A DNA stretch of 64,000 nucleotides from Deferribacter thermophilus (GTDB lineage: Bacteria > Chrysiogenota > Deferribacteres > Deferribacterales > Deferribacteraceae). Location: positions 41,240 to 105,239 of the forward strand of contig NZ_JAPNXM010000007.1 of NCBI RefSeq assembly GCF_049472675.1. Direction: 5' to 3'. The first letter of the stretch is position 1, and each line of letters opens with the position of its first letter. Shown here one piece after another: positions 16,662-26,700 of this stretch. The position numbers and the translations under genes are program-made. The notes below the pieces were generated by a model. That model had not been told where the DNA came from, searched no databases, and saw only the letters and a program-made list of their open reading frames with translations.

Positions 16662-17255
16662 ATGAAACTACTTCTTCATCAGTGCTGTGCCCCTTGCTCA
16701 GTTTATCCAGTATCAATTTTAAAAGAAACACCTTACACAATCTATGGTTTCTTTTATAATCCAAATATCCATCCTGTGGTAGAGTTTTATAAAAGACTAG
16801 AAAATGTTTTGTATTTCAACAATATTAATAATATAAAAACAATCGTTGATGAAACATACGGTTTAAAAGAGTTTGTTCAAAATGTGGTTTATCGAGAAAA
16901 CAACAGATGCAAATATTGCTATTTCACTAGATTAGAAAAAACTGCTCAAATAGCAAAAAAAGGTAAATTTGATGCTTTTACAACTACACTCTTATACAGT
17001 AAATATCAAAATCATTTGCTAATAAAAGATATCTGCGAAAATCTCTCTAAAAAATATAAAGTTGATTTCTATTATTACGACTTTAGAGAAGGTTGGAAAG
17101 AGGGTATTGAAAAATCAAAAGAACTTAATTTATATAGACAACAATATTGTGGATGTATTTATAGTGAAGAAGAAAGATACAAAAAACAACTATCAAAACA
17201 ATTCAACATCATGAAAAATTCTGTAACAGAGGTGGTGCATGAATCCACTGAATGA
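16662..17255 (+). CDS. queH: Epoxyqueuosine reductase QueH
   Basis: 197 residues. The cysteine pattern of QueH (DUF208) is complete: HQCCAPCSVYP at the N-terminus, RCKYCYFTRLE in the middle and QYCGCIYSEEER near the end. QueH performs the last step of queuosine tRNA modification and is the non-orthologous alternative to the cobalamin enzyme QueG. The ATG directly follows the slipin stop, and the 3' end overlaps the DUF2905 gene by 17 bp. Confidence 0.92.
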   Translation: MKLLLHQCCAPCSVYPVSILKETPYTIYGFFYNPNIHPVVEFYKRLENVLYFNNINNIKTIVDETYGLKEFVQNVVYRENNRCKYCYFTRLEKTAQIAKKGKFDAFTTTLLYSKYQNHLLIKDICENLSKKYKVDFYYYDFREGWKEGIEKSKELNLYRQQYCGCIYSEEERYKKQLSKQFNIMKNSVTEVVHESTE

Positions 17256-17466
17256 ATTAGGAAAAACTTTATTGATTTTTGGAATATTTTTTATTGTTAT
17301 AGGAATAATACTTATATTCAGTGGAAAAATACCTAATTTTCTTGGAAAACTTCCAGGCGATATTTATTACAAAAAAGGGAATTTCACTTTTTACTTTCCC
17401 CTTGCTACATCAATTATAATAAGCATCATATTAACAATTTTACTCAATATTTTCTTTAGAAAGTAA
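17239..17466 (+). CDS. DUF2905 small membrane protein
   Basis: 75 residues with two membrane helices (LLIFGIFFIVIGIILIF and ATSIIISIILTILLNIFF) separated by IPNFLGKLPGDIYYKKGNFTFYFPL, the sequence that defines DUF2905. Function unknown. It is preceded by GAGGTGG inside queH, so the two are translationally linked. Confidence 0.85.
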   Translation: MNPLNELGKTLLIFGIFFIVIGIILIFSGKIPNFLGKLPGDIYYKKGNFTFYFPLATSIIISIILTILLNIFFRK

Positions 17467-17475
17467 TTTTAGGCA

Positions 17476-17504
17476 CAAAAAAACCCCACCTAAAAAGGTG
17501 GGGT
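17476..17504. terminator. Terminator between DUF2905 and csp
   Basis: A 9-bp stem ACCCCACCT/AGGTGGGGT with an AAAA loop. Read on the minus strand it is followed by seven T residues, so it is mainly the terminator of the cold-shock gene. Confidence 0.8.
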
Positions 17505-17529
17505 ATTAATTTCACCTACCCTATGTTGC

Positions 17530-17733
17530 TTATATTTTTACAACATTGGAGGCCTGTGGACCTTTAGGCCCTTCAACGATATCAAACTGAACCTGATCGC
17601 CTTCTTTAAGGCTTTTGAAACCGTCCATTTTAATAGCAGTAAAATGAACGAATACATCATTACCGTCGGAGCTGGTAATAAAACCATACCCCTTTGAATC
17701 GTTAAACCACTTAACTGTTCCTGTCTTACTCAT
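17530..17733 (-). CDS. Cold-shock protein (CspA family)
   Basis: 67 residues. TGTVKWFNDSKGYGFI carries RNP1 (KGYGFI) and DVFVHFTAI carries RNP2. It binds single-stranded RNA as a chaperone. Upstream on the minus strand there is a TATAAT at 17791-17796, giving a 5' leader of about 50 nt that holds a small GGGGTTTACCCC hairpin and a GAGGTGAG ribosome site; leaders of csp genes are often temperature-responsive. GC content is higher than that of neighbours, as expected for a highly expressed gene. Confidence 0.95.
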   Translation of the reverse strand: MSKTGTVKWFNDSKGYGFITSSDGNDVFVHFTAIKMDGFKSLKEGDQVQFDIVEGPKGPQASNVVKI

Positions 17734-17932
17734 AAACTCACCTCAAAATTTTGTTACAGGGGTAAACCCCTTATTTAATCCTACCCTTATATTATACTTA
17801 AGTCAAATAAAATTTAATAAAAAATAAAAATTCTGTAAATATTCATTCTTATTGGTGTATGTATTTTTTAAGATAAAAGACTTACAGAATTTAAATCTGG
17901 CAACAATAGAAAAACACTATAATTCAAATGAA

Positions 17933-17960
17933 AAGAAAGGAGGGTAGCCCCTCCTTTCTT
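17933..17960 (-). terminator. Terminator of elbB
   Basis: An 11-bp stem (AAGAAAGGAGG with CCTCCTTTCTT) whose distal arm reaches the elbB stop codon. On the minus strand it is followed by TTTTCATTT. Confidence 0.7.
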
Positions 17961-18624
17961 ATTTAGTAAAGTCTAATAATTGTTTAACAGTTTTTTCGAT
18001 ACCTTCAGCAACCTCAGAAATACGCTGACCAAGCATATAAGCAGGTGTAGTAATTATTTTATTTTCTTCATCCACAACTGCTTCTTTAACAGGACAATTG
18101 ATATGAGTAGCTCCCAAATTCTCAACAGCAGATGCAACATTTTCATCCGTACCAATAGTTATTTTAGTTTTTATCCCCGCTCCTTCTAAAGCTTTTGCAA
18201 CTAAAACTGGAGCTATACAAATAGCAGCTAAAGGTTTTTTAGCTTCAATAGTCTCTTTAACTATCCTTTTCACTTCCGGATCTATTTGACAATCCACACC
18301 ATCTACTGCAAAAGTTGTAAGATTTTTAGCGGCACCAAAACCACCAGGAAAAATTAAAGCATCAAAATCATCTACTTTAACATCTTTTAAATCCTTTATG
18401 TTGCCTCTTGCAATTCTTGCTGATTCTACTAATACATTTCTACTCTCCCCTTCAGCAACCTCACCAGTCAAATGATTAACAACATGAAGCTGTTCTTTAT
18501 TTGGTGCAGCTATCAAAAGTTCAGCTCCATACTTATCTAAAAAATACATAGTCAAAACTGCTTCATGAATTTCACTACCATCATAAACCCCACATCCACT
18601 CAAAACAACACATACTTTTGCCAT
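17959..18624 (-). CDS. elbB: Isoprenoid biosynthesis glyoxalase ElbB
   Basis: 221 residues of the DJ-1/PfpI superfamily. VCVVLSGCGVYDGSEIHEAV is the ElbB start, DALIFPGGFGAAKNL the nucleophile-elbow region, and AAICIAPVLVAKAL places the cysteine in the elbow. ElbB homologues show glyoxalase activity and are linked to isoprenoid production; the physiological role is uncertain. ATG 18624 is chosen because GGAGGTG lies 6 bases upstream; an extension to 18663 has no such site. Confidence 0.88.
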   Translation of the reverse strand: MAKVCVVLSGCGVYDGSEIHEAVLTMYFLDKYGAELLIAAPNKEQLHVVNHLTGEVAEGESRNVLVESARIARGNIKDLKDVKVDDFDALIFPGGFGAAKNLTTFAVDGVDCQIDPEVKRIVKETIEAKKPLAAICIAPVLVAKALEGAGIKTKITIGTDENVASAVENLGATHINCPVKEAVVDEENKIITTPAYMLGQRISEVAEGIEKTVKQLLDFTK

Positions 18625-18766
18625 AATTTCACCTCCAAAATTTGATACTAACTGGCTCAACAATATTAAATTTAATGCATTTATTGAAAAGTTTCAATTA
18701 TAAAAATATATTTTATTTTGGCAAAAATTTATTTATTATGTAAGAAACTAACAAGGGGTGGATGAG

Positions 18767-19585
18767 ATGGTAGAAAAATATCAAAAATGTGCAGAATTAA
18801 TCAAAGAAGCTGAAGTTTTGATTATTACTGCAGGAGCAGGAATTGGTGTTGATTCAGGCTTACCTGATTTTAGAGGAGATAAAGGGTTCTGGAAAGCTTA
18901 CCCGATGTATGAAAGATTAGGATTAAATTTTGTTCAGTGTGCTAATCCCGTACACTTTGAGAGTGATCCATCTTTTGGTTGGGGTTTTTATGGGCACCGT
19001 TTAGAGATGTACAGAAATACAACCCCACATAAAGGTTTTTACATAATGCTGGAATGGATTGAAAAATTTGGATTAGATTATTTTGTCGTAACATCAAATG
19101 TGGATGGACAATTTCAAAAGGCAGGTTACGAAGAAGATAAAATCTACGAAATCCATGGCTCAATTCATCACCTTCAGTGTGTAAAACCCTGCACAATGGC
19201 AATTTGGGAAAACACAGAACATATTGAAATAGATTATGATACAATGAGAGCTAAAAATATCCCCAGATGTAAATTTTGTGGTGATGTAGCAAGACCAAAT
19301 ATTTTAATGTTTGGAGATTATTCATGGATTGCTGACAGATCGCACAGACAATCAGTTTTATTTGATAATTTCTTAGAAGAACACGAAAACAGTAAAATTG
19401 TAGTTATAGAGATTGGAGCAGGTACTGCAATCCCATCAATAAGATACACCAGCGAAAGGATAGGCAGATATCATAATGCAACAGTCATAAGAATTAACCC
19501 AAGAGAGCCTCATATCAACAAACCACACATTTCTATCCCAGAAGGAGGCCTTAAAGCACTATCTGAAATCAACAAATATATTTAA
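18767..19585 (+). CDS. Sirtuin (Sir2-family NAD-dependent protein deacylase)
   Basis: About 272 residues. NAD-binding GAGIGVDSGLPDFRG, the TSNVDGQFQKAG segment (in place of the usual TQNIDxLHxxAG), the catalytic histidine in IYEIHGSIHHLQC and two zinc cysteine pairs (CVKPC and CKFCG) are present. The sequence then reads ARPNILMFGD and closes with a Rossmann IEIGAGTAIPSI. All residues for deacylation are retained, although the TSNVD variant marks a divergent subgroup. The ATG at 18767 is preceded by AAGGGG; an in-frame GTG at 18758 is too close to that site. Confidence 0.85.
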   Translation: MVEKYQKCAELIKEAEVLIITAGAGIGVDSGLPDFRGDKGFWKAYPMYERLGLNFVQCANPVHFESDPSFGWGFYGHRLEMYRNTTPHKGFYIMLEWIEKFGLDYFVVTSNVDGQFQKAGYEEDKIYEIHGSIHHLQCVKPCTMAIWENTEHIEIDYDTMRAKNIPRCKFCGDVARPNILMFGDYSWIADRSHRQSVLFDNFLEEHENSKIVVIEIGAGTAIPSIRYTSERIGRYHNATVIRINPREPHINKPHISIPEGGLKALSEINKYI

Positions 19586-19591
19586 AATATA

Positions 19592-20086
19592 TTATTTTTG
19601 TAAAACTTTTATAATTTCACCAATATACATACGATGATAATCTTTTTTGGGGTAGAATGTTTCTATTTCCTTATCAAGAAAATTAGACGGATTTAAATCT
19701 GAAAAGTATAGCTTTTTGCAACAATAAACAGTATCTGCTTCTTCAAAATATATAAAATTATCATCATTTATTACGCTTAGTCCAGTTTCCTTAACTTTAT
19801 CTACATCATACCCAGATTTAGTTCCGCAAAAGTTTAAAACATCTCTGTATTCTTCATCAAAAAAAGAAAGCGTAAAGTATTCTGTCTTTTCCATTAGCTC
19901 AAAAGTATATCGTGTAGGCCTAATAAAAGCATAAACCACATTTTTATGCCATAAAATACCAAAACCTCCCCAACTTGCAGTCATAGGGTTTACTTTCTCA
20001 GCAGTTGGAGTAATAAGCATCCATCTATCATTAATTTCAGTAAAAGGGTTAAAATTTAGTTCATTTATTTTTACCTTTTTAAACAT
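19592..20086 (-). CDS. Flavin reductase-like protein
   Basis: 164 residues. PMTASWGGFGILWHKNVVYAFIRPTRYTFELMEKTEYFTLSF matches the FMN-binding split-barrel of flavin reductase-like/FlaRed proteins, with NFCGTKSGYDVDK after it. The partner oxidoreductase is unknown. ATG 20086 is supported by GGAGGTG 4 bases upstream. Convergent with the sirtuin gene (6-bp gap, no clear terminator). Confidence 0.8.
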   Translation of the reverse strand: MFKKVKINELNFNPFTEINDRWMLITPTAEKVNPMTASWGGFGILWHKNVVYAFIRPTRYTFELMEKTEYFTLSFFDEEYRDVLNFCGTKSGYDVDKVKETGLSVINDDNFIYFEEADTVYCCKKLYFSDLNPSNFLDKEIETFYPKKDYHRMYIGEIIKVLQK

Positions 20087-20158
20087 TTTCACCTCCGATT
20101 AAAGAAATTAACTAATTCTGGATTGTAATTCAACACTTTTTTTGATAAAAAATGTTGG

Positions 20159-21475
20159 ATGAATAATAAACAACTAACATATACCAAGATTTTTAAATTT
20201 TGGTTCCCTCTTGCCTCTACATGGTTGATGATGGCTCTTGAAGGCCCTATACTTGCAGCTATAATAGCAAGACTACCCAATGAAAAGGTAAATTTAGCAG
20301 CCTATGGTATTGCTTTAGCCTTTGGGCTAATTCTGGAATCTCCAATAATAATGATAATGGCAGCTGCTACAGCACTTATAAAGGATAAAAATTCTTATCA
20401 AAAAATACGTAATTTTACCATGATGTTAAATTTTATTGTTACAATATGCATTTTGATATTACTTTTACCTCAAGTTTTTAACTTTATTGCAGGAAAACTT
20501 ATTGGTTTAAAGGAACCTGTTTATACACTAACATATAATGCCACAATGTTTTTATTGCCCTGGCCTGGAGCAATTGGTTATAGAAGACTTTATCAAGGTG
20601 TTTTAATAGTCAATGACAAAACAAAGTTTATAGCATACAGTACAATTATTAGACTTGTTTCAAACATTTCAACTGCATTTTTATTATATAAATTTACTAT
20701 AATTGATGGGGCTTACATTGGAACTATAGCTCTATCAACAGGAGTTATTTTTGAAGCGTTAGCTGTTAGAATTATGGCTCACAAATCTGTAAAAGAGATA
20801 ATTAATAGAAAACCAACAAAGGAACAACTTACTTACAAATTTATATCAAAATATTATTACCCTTTAGCTCTAACCCCTTTTATTGCTTTATCATCTCAAC
20901 CAATCGTAACATTCTTCTTAGGTAAAAGTTTAAAGGCTTTGGAGTCTTTAGCCGTAATGCCAGTAGTTTACTCGCTAACCTTTATTTTTAGAAGTATAGG
21001 GTTATCCTATCAAGAAGTAATAATAGCCTTAACAAATCAGTATCCAGATTTTAAACATAAAATTAGAAACTTTGCAATAATCCTTGCCATCACAGTTACC
21101 TCTTTATTATATAGTATAACTGCTACACCACTTTCTGATATTTATTTTTTAAAACTTAGCGGATTATCTTATGAGTTGGCAGAATTTGCCAAAACCCCAG
21201 CTTTAATAATGTCAATAATGCCAGCACTTACACTATTATTAACCTATCAAAGAAGTATTTTTATTTTACAAAAAATTACCTTGCCTATCACTATTGGAAC
21301 TATTATAGAAGTTTTAGGAATTATTATCGTCATATCATTTCTAATAAAAATGAAGATATTCGTAGGTGCAATATGTGCTGCCTTGGCATTTGTCTCAGGA
21401 AGACTATTAGCAAATATTTATTTCCACATTAGTATCTTTTTTGTAAAACGGAGAAAAAATGTTAAAAATGTATAA
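20159..21475 (+). CDS. MATE/MOP-superfamily membrane exporter
   Basis: 438 residues with about 12 hydrophobic helices (for example ILILLLPQVFNFIAG, TIGTIIEVLGIIIVISF). A loop after helix 1 (ARLPNEKVNLAAYGIALAFGLILESPIIMIM) and MFLLPWPGAIGYRRLYQGVLI resemble MATE-like proteins of the MOP superfamily, perhaps nearer to the ANKH-like branch. Substrate unknown. The ribosome site is weak and the start may be within a few codons of ATG 20159. It stands alone before the two-component genes. Confidence 0.65.
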   Translation: MNNKQLTYTKIFKFWFPLASTWLMMALEGPILAAIIARLPNEKVNLAAYGIALAFGLILESPIIMIMAAATALIKDKNSYQKIRNFTMMLNFIVTICILILLLPQVFNFIAGKLIGLKEPVYTLTYNATMFLLPWPGAIGYRRLYQGVLIVNDKTKFIAYSTIIRLVSNISTAFLLYKFTIIDGAYIGTIALSTGVIFEALAVRIMAHKSVKEIINRKPTKEQLTYKFISKYYYPLALTPFIALSSQPIVTFFLGKSLKALESLAVMPVVYSLTFIFRSIGLSYQEVIIALTNQYPDFKHKIRNFAIILAITVTSLLYSITATPLSDIYFLKLSGLSYELAEFAKTPALIMSIMPALTLLLTYQRSIFILQKITLPITIGTIIEVLGIIIVISFLIKMKIFVGAICAALAFVSGRLLANIYFHISIFFVKRRKNVKNV

Positions 21476-21541
21476 TAATTTTCAAATAATAAATTTTTAT
21501 TGTTGTTTGATTATGTGGTAAAGATTTGCTAAAATAATATT

Positions 21542-22189
21542 ATGAAAATATTGTTGATTGAAGACGATTTGTTACTAGGAGAAAGTTTAAAGGAATTTCT
21601 AGAATCAGAGAAAAATGATGTGGACTGGATAATTGACGATAGAGAATACGAATATAAGCTATTATCAAATGAGTATGATATTATACTTCTTGATTTGATG
21701 TTAAAATTTAATAAAGGTGAAGAACTTTTAAAAAAAATTAAAAAGCTAAAAAACATTCCTATTATAATCATTACTGCAAAATTTGACTTATCTGATAAAG
21801 AAACCTGTTTTTTGTTAGGAGCTGATGACTATATTACCAAACCCTTTGAACCAAAAGAATTGTTGCTTAGAATAAACGCTGTCACCAGAAGATATTTTGA
21901 CAATAAAAATAGAATTTATATATCAGATGAAATTGTCATCGATATTACCCAACAATCGCTTTTCATAAATAATGAGCTTATCCCTCTTACTAAAAAAGAG
22001 TGGGAGCTTTTATACATTTTAGCAAAAAATAGAGGTAAAATTGTATCAAACGAATGTATCCTAAATTATGTCTGGCAGGAAAACCCAGTAGGTACAGAAT
22101 CAATCAGAACCTATATAAAAAAACTTAGAGAAATCTTAGGAAAGGATTTAATAGAAACCCACAAAGGTCGGGGGTATCGATTAAAATAA
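21542..22189 (+). CDS. OmpR-family response regulator
   Basis: 215 residues. The receiver domain (1-115) has ILLIEDDLLLGE, the phospho-acceptor Asp in DIILLDLMLKF, the Thr in IIITAKFD and Lys in YITKPFEPKEL. The winged helix (125-215) has the OmpR pattern LTKKEWELLYILAKNRGKIVS and TYIKKLREIL...HKGRGYRLK. The 3' end overlaps the 5' part of the kinase gene. Confidence 0.92.
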   Translation: MKILLIEDDLLLGESLKEFLESEKNDVDWIIDDREYEYKLLSNEYDIILLDLMLKFNKGEELLKKIKKLKNIPIIIITAKFDLSDKETCFLLGADDYITKPFEPKELLLRINAVTRRYFDNKNRIYISDEIVIDITQQSLFINNELIPLTKKEWELLYILAKNRGKIVSNECILNYVWQENPVGTESIRTYIKKLREILGKDLIETHKGRGYRLK

Positions 22190-22245
22190 AATTTGAAATA
22201 AAAATTTTTATCGCTTTAGAGCTAATCATTGCCATTGTCCTCAGT

Positions 22246-23139
22246 ATGATTAACTTAATTTTCATTTTTAGCTACAAAATAGAAATTGAAGAACAATTAA
22301 AAAAAGAAATTCCTCTTTACCTAACTCTAAAAGCCACCAATAAAAAATTTAAACTACCAGATTATTTGCTTATTGAAAATAAACTATCATTCAAAAAAGA
22401 TTACACCCTTTTTAATGTAAACGGAGAAAAATACATCTATATCAAATCTTCATACATAAAAGACAAGCTCAAAGATAAGCTCTTTATAATTTTTTACTGG
22501 GATATGATAGCAATCTTTTCTGTGGCAATATTGTATTATCTTGTTTTATACAGGTTGATAATAAAAGAAAAAAATTATCTAAAAAACTTTGAGATTCTAC
22601 TTCTAATTTTTTCTCACAAACTGAGAAACTTTTTAACCACCTCAAAACTCAATCTTCATTTAATCAAAACAGAAAACAGAGTCCCACTGGAAAGATTAAT
22701 TCATGCTCATGAAAACCTTGCAAAAGATTTAGAAAATATTCAATATTTTATCAAAAGATTACCCACTCAAAATCAAAGTAAAAATAAAATAAATATACCT
22801 ATTTTAGTTAAATCTTTAATCGAAGAGCTGGAGCTAAACAAACTTTTTTCTATAAAATTTAATTGTTCTGAAATTTATATTAATGCACCTTATCAAGATA
22901 TTTACTTTGCCTTATACCTTTTGTTTGATAATATCTTAAAACATGCAGGTCAAAATGTCACAATAAAATGCGGCAAAATCAAAAAATTAAAATATCTCAT
23001 TATAAAAAATGATATAACTGAAAATGAAACAAAAGGGCTTGGAGTAGGTTTATATGTTGCAGAAAAACTCCTTACCACCAATGGCTTCAAAATCAAAAGA
23101 AAAATAACCTCAACCTTCACAATCGCCATCAAATTTTAA
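22246..23139 (+). CDS. Sensor histidine kinase, abbreviated; true start probably at ATT 22180
   Basis: 297 residues from the first ATG. The open frame continues upstream to ATT 22180, adding KIKFEIKIFIALELIIAIVL, which completes the first membrane helix; ATG 22246 lies in the middle of that helix and has no ribosome site, whereas GGTCGGGGG lies just before the ATT, which overlaps the regulator stop. No ATG, GTG or TTG occurs between. Then follow a short periplasmic loop, helix 2 (IFSVAILYYLVLYRLII), an H-box (LIFSHKLRNFLTTSKLN), an N-box (LLFDNILKHAG) and G2 (GLGVGLYVAEKLL). The usual DxGxG G1 box is replaced by NDITEN, so ATP binding may be reduced. Confidence 0.75.
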   Translation: MINLIFIFSYKIEIEEQLKKEIPLYLTLKATNKKFKLPDYLLIENKLSFKKDYTLFNVNGEKYIYIKSSYIKDKLKDKLFIIFYWDMIAIFSVAILYYLVLYRLIIKEKNYLKNFEILLLIFSHKLRNFLTTSKLNLHLIKTENRVPLERLIHAHENLAKDLENIQYFIKRLPTQNQSKNKINIPILVKSLIEELELNKLFSIKFNCSEIYINAPYQDIYFALYLLFDNILKHAGQNVTIKCGKIKKLKYLIIKNDITENETKGLGVGLYVAEKLLTTNGFKIKRKITSTFTIAIKF

Positions 23140-23152
23140 CAACAAATTTAAT

Positions 23153-23304
23153 AGGCTGTTGCACAATAAAGAAAATAATATAATTTTTGAGATTGCTTCA
23201 CTGACGTTAGCAATGACCAATTTCGCGTCATTGCGAGGAGCGAATGCGACGAAGCAATCTATCGATTATTAATTTTCCCAACTTAAACTATTGTACAGCA
23301 GCCT
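23153..23304. mobile_element. MITE-like element 2 (about 152 bp, palindromic)
   Basis: Bounded by AGGCTGTTGCACAATA on the left and, from the other strand, AGGCTGCTGTACAATA on the right. Internally two inverted copies of the GTCATTGCGAG...GAAGCAATCT motif face each other (about 23189-23222 and 23228-23263), so the transcript or single strand would fold into one long hairpin. No coding capacity. It lies between the kinase gene and the pilus cluster; the rest of the gap 23140-23417 is featureless AT-rich sequence that must hold the pilus operon promoter. Confidence 0.75.
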
Positions 23305-23417
23305 TAGAAAGTTCATTTGCAATTTAAAACGAAATATTTTACAATAAATTAGTATTTTTCACGATTTTTTTACAAAAAAGAAATAATTTGATATTTTAAG
23401 TTAAGTGGAGGAATTGT

Positions 23418-23726
23418 ATGAAAAAAATATTTCTTGTATTAATCATATGTTTTTCATTATCTATAATGAGTTTTGCAAAAGAAGAATCTAATAATCTACC
23501 TAAAGAGCAAGTTGTTAATTTAAAAACAGGATATATAAAAAGCTTTAAAAATGAATTCATATCTTTGGAAGATGGTTTCTATTTTTATGTTGATGAAAAT
23601 ACTGTAATTATTAACCCTGAAAATAGAAAAGTAGATAAAAAATTCTTAAAATCTGCATATAAAATTAAATATAAAAACAACGGAAATTATGTATATTACA
23701 TAAAAATATTATCATTAGTTAAATAG
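23418..23726 (+). CDS. Small secreted protein upstream of pilY1
   Basis: 102 residues with a clear signal peptide (IFLVLIICFSLSIMSFA). The mature part is short and beta-strand-like: LKTGYIKSFKNEFISLEDGFYFYVDENTVIINPE and a final KNNGNYVYYIKILSLVK. No family is recognised. It has a GGAGG ribosome site and ends 11 bases before pilY1, so it belongs to the pilus operon and may act on pilus assembly or PilY1; this is inferred from position only. Confidence 0.6.
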   Translation: MKKIFLVLIICFSLSIMSFAKEESNNLPKEQVVNLKTGYIKSFKNEFISLEDGFYFYVDENTVIINPENRKVDKKFLKSAYKIKYKNNGNYVYYIKILSLVK

Positions 23727-23737
23727 TGAGGATTGCT

Positions 23738-26700
23738 ATGGGCAAATGCATTACAATATCTTTAATAATAATTTTAATGTGTTTTTTTAATCCAGTATTA
23801 TCTCAAGCTGCAAAACCATCAAACAACTCAGATGCTGGACAAATGGTTACTTACTGCTCTATACCACCATTTGTTTCCTCAGCTATTCAGCCAAATGTGC
23901 TAATAATACTGGATAATTCTGGAAGCATGTTTGAATTTGTATATAAAGAAGAAAAATCTACAAGATCATACTCTAACGATTGTTCAAATGATGCTACAGT
24001 TTATTCAGGATACAAAGATAATGAAACCTATTTTGGCCTTTTTGATCCTAATAAGAAATACTCATATAATACTACTAATGATTATTTCTATGAAATAGAA
24101 AATGGTGAATGGAGTGGTAATTTTTTAAATTGGTTAACAACCAGGAGAATAGATGCAGTAAAAAAAGTATTAACTGGAGGAAAATATATCATCACCAATG
24201 ATGGAAATATTTTGTTAACTGCAACAGATAATTTTGATAGAGATAGTCGAAAAATATTAGAAAATAATGTACAAAATCTCACTGGACTTAATAATTATAA
24301 CGATCAAGGTGCTTATTTTTACTTTTACAATAATAATAATAATAATAATAATAACTTTGTTTATTTTGATGTTAGACCTGCAACATGGAATAATAACTGT
24401 TGGGTAGTTGATAATAATCCTACAACATTTAGAGTTGCTTTGAAAGTCGAAACACAACCCTCTGGGATAATACAGAAAACATGGGATAAAGTAAGATATG
24501 GACTTTTCACCTTTAATTATGACGATGGAGGTCATTTAGTTTCTGAAATAGGGAGTAAATATGATAATCCAACATTTATTGATGACATAAATAAAATCAC
24601 TCCGTCAACTTGGACTCCACTTGGAGAAACTCTATATGAAGCTACTTTATATTTTAAAGGAGATAAAACTTTTTATAACGGTGATTATACATATAATAGC
24701 CCTATCCAATATAGTTGTCAGCAAAATTATGTTCTTATTTTAACTGATGGTGAATCAACAAGGGATAAAAACTTTCCAAACAAACTTGATAGTAATGACC
24801 CAAATAGCACAATTGATAATCTTCTTGACATTATTGAAGAAAATGAGGGGTTTAATGATAACAGATTACATAATGACTTAAATGATTCCAATGGATCATA
24901 TAGCTTAGCTGCAGTATCTTATTGGGCTCATACTACAGATTTAAGAGAAGACTTAACAGGTACTCAAAAATTAAATATTTTTACAATCTTTGCATTTGAT
25001 GATTCGGAAAACGCAAAAGATTTACTTAAACTTTCAGCAAAATACGGTTCTTTTGCTGATAATAATTTTAATAATTTGCCAGACAATTCAAACGAATGGG
25101 ATGCAAACAATGATAATATTTCTGACAACTATTTCGAGGTCAATAAAGCAACTGATTTAGAAACAAGTTTAAGTACAACAATTGCTAAAATTTTGCAAGG
25201 GGCAGCAGCAGGTTCTGGTGTAGCCCTCATGACTGATAGGACAAGTAGCACAAGTATTGCTATCCAAGGTTTATTTGAAAACAAAAAGGATATTGATAAT
25301 TCAACATTGACATGGATTGGACGTTTATTTGGGTGGTGGGTTTATGCAATAGAAAAAGATAATGAAAGTATAAAAGTTAACATTAGAGAAGATACAATAA
25401 ATAATAAAAAGTTTAAATTAACAGAAGATAGAATTTTAACATATGATTATGACGTATTAGATAATAAATTAGTGCTAAAACTTATTACATGTGATGACAA
25501 TGGCTCTGGTCTAATTGATAATTCTAGTTGTAAAACTTTCTATTCTTTTGACGACATTACACCAATATGGGATGCAAGTGAAGAATTATTAAATAGAGAA
25601 GCTGATAATAGAACAATTTACACATATAATGATAATGGAGATCTTATTCCAATTGATGATTACAATAACTCAGAATTGTTTGGTACAGATAATACCACAT
25701 ATATCACATCTTTAATAGATTACATAAAAGGTATTGATTCTGATAACTATAGAAATAGAACAATTAAAGTTGATAATGAACAAAAAGTATGGAAGTTAGG
25801 TGACATTATCCACTCTAGACCTATGTTGGTAAAGTATGATGATTATACTGTTGCTTATGTTGGAGCAAATGACGGAATGCTTCATGCATTTAAGGTAGGT
25901 TATGCTAAAAAATTAAGAGATGATCCAGAGGGTTATTTAGCAGTCTTACAAAATTCTAAAAATGACAGTGGACAGAATGAAATAGGTAAAGAGCTATGGG
26001 GATTTATACCACATTCTGTTATCCCATATTTAAAATTTCTGGCAGACCCAAATTATTGCCATTTATATTATGTGGATGCACAACCATATATAATAGAAGA
26101 AGATGGAAAGAAAATCTTAATCGGCGGATTAAGATTAGGTGGGGGTTGCTATTGTAGTAAGCAGGAAGCTGCTGATGAATGTGTCAAAAGTCCTGATAAC
26201 GAAAATGGACTATCGTCATACTTTGCACTAGACATTACAGATCCAGAAAATCCAAAATTTCTGTGGGAATTTAATCATAAAGACTTAGGTTTTTCATACT
26301 CTGGTCCTGCTTATATAAAACGCCCCGAAGGTAAATATATAATGTTTTCTTCAGGACCTACTACATATGATGGTCACTCCTCTAAGTCATTGAAATTTTT
26401 TATTTTAAAATTAGATGAAGATTTCAAATTAATAAATAATACTCCAGATGTTTTAGACGGTAAAACTCAAAACGCATTTGGTGGTAAACTATATACAACT
26501 GGTATTGATAAAAATGAAGATGGTTTTACTGATTTTATAGTAACAGGTATTGTAAAAAATGTAGGTAAAACAAATTCTCAAGGTGGTTTAGTCGTAATCC
26601 ATACCAAAGGAGGAGATCCATCAGCTTGGACTGTTTATCAAAATTATTATAATTTTAGCCAAAACCCAACCGTTTCTAAAGTCGAAGCAGGCAAATGTTT

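Noticed and set aside
24257..24535. Ile-rich minus-strand frame opposite pilY1
   Set aside because: Its poly-Ile stretch is the antisense of the AAT repeat; no other coding signal.
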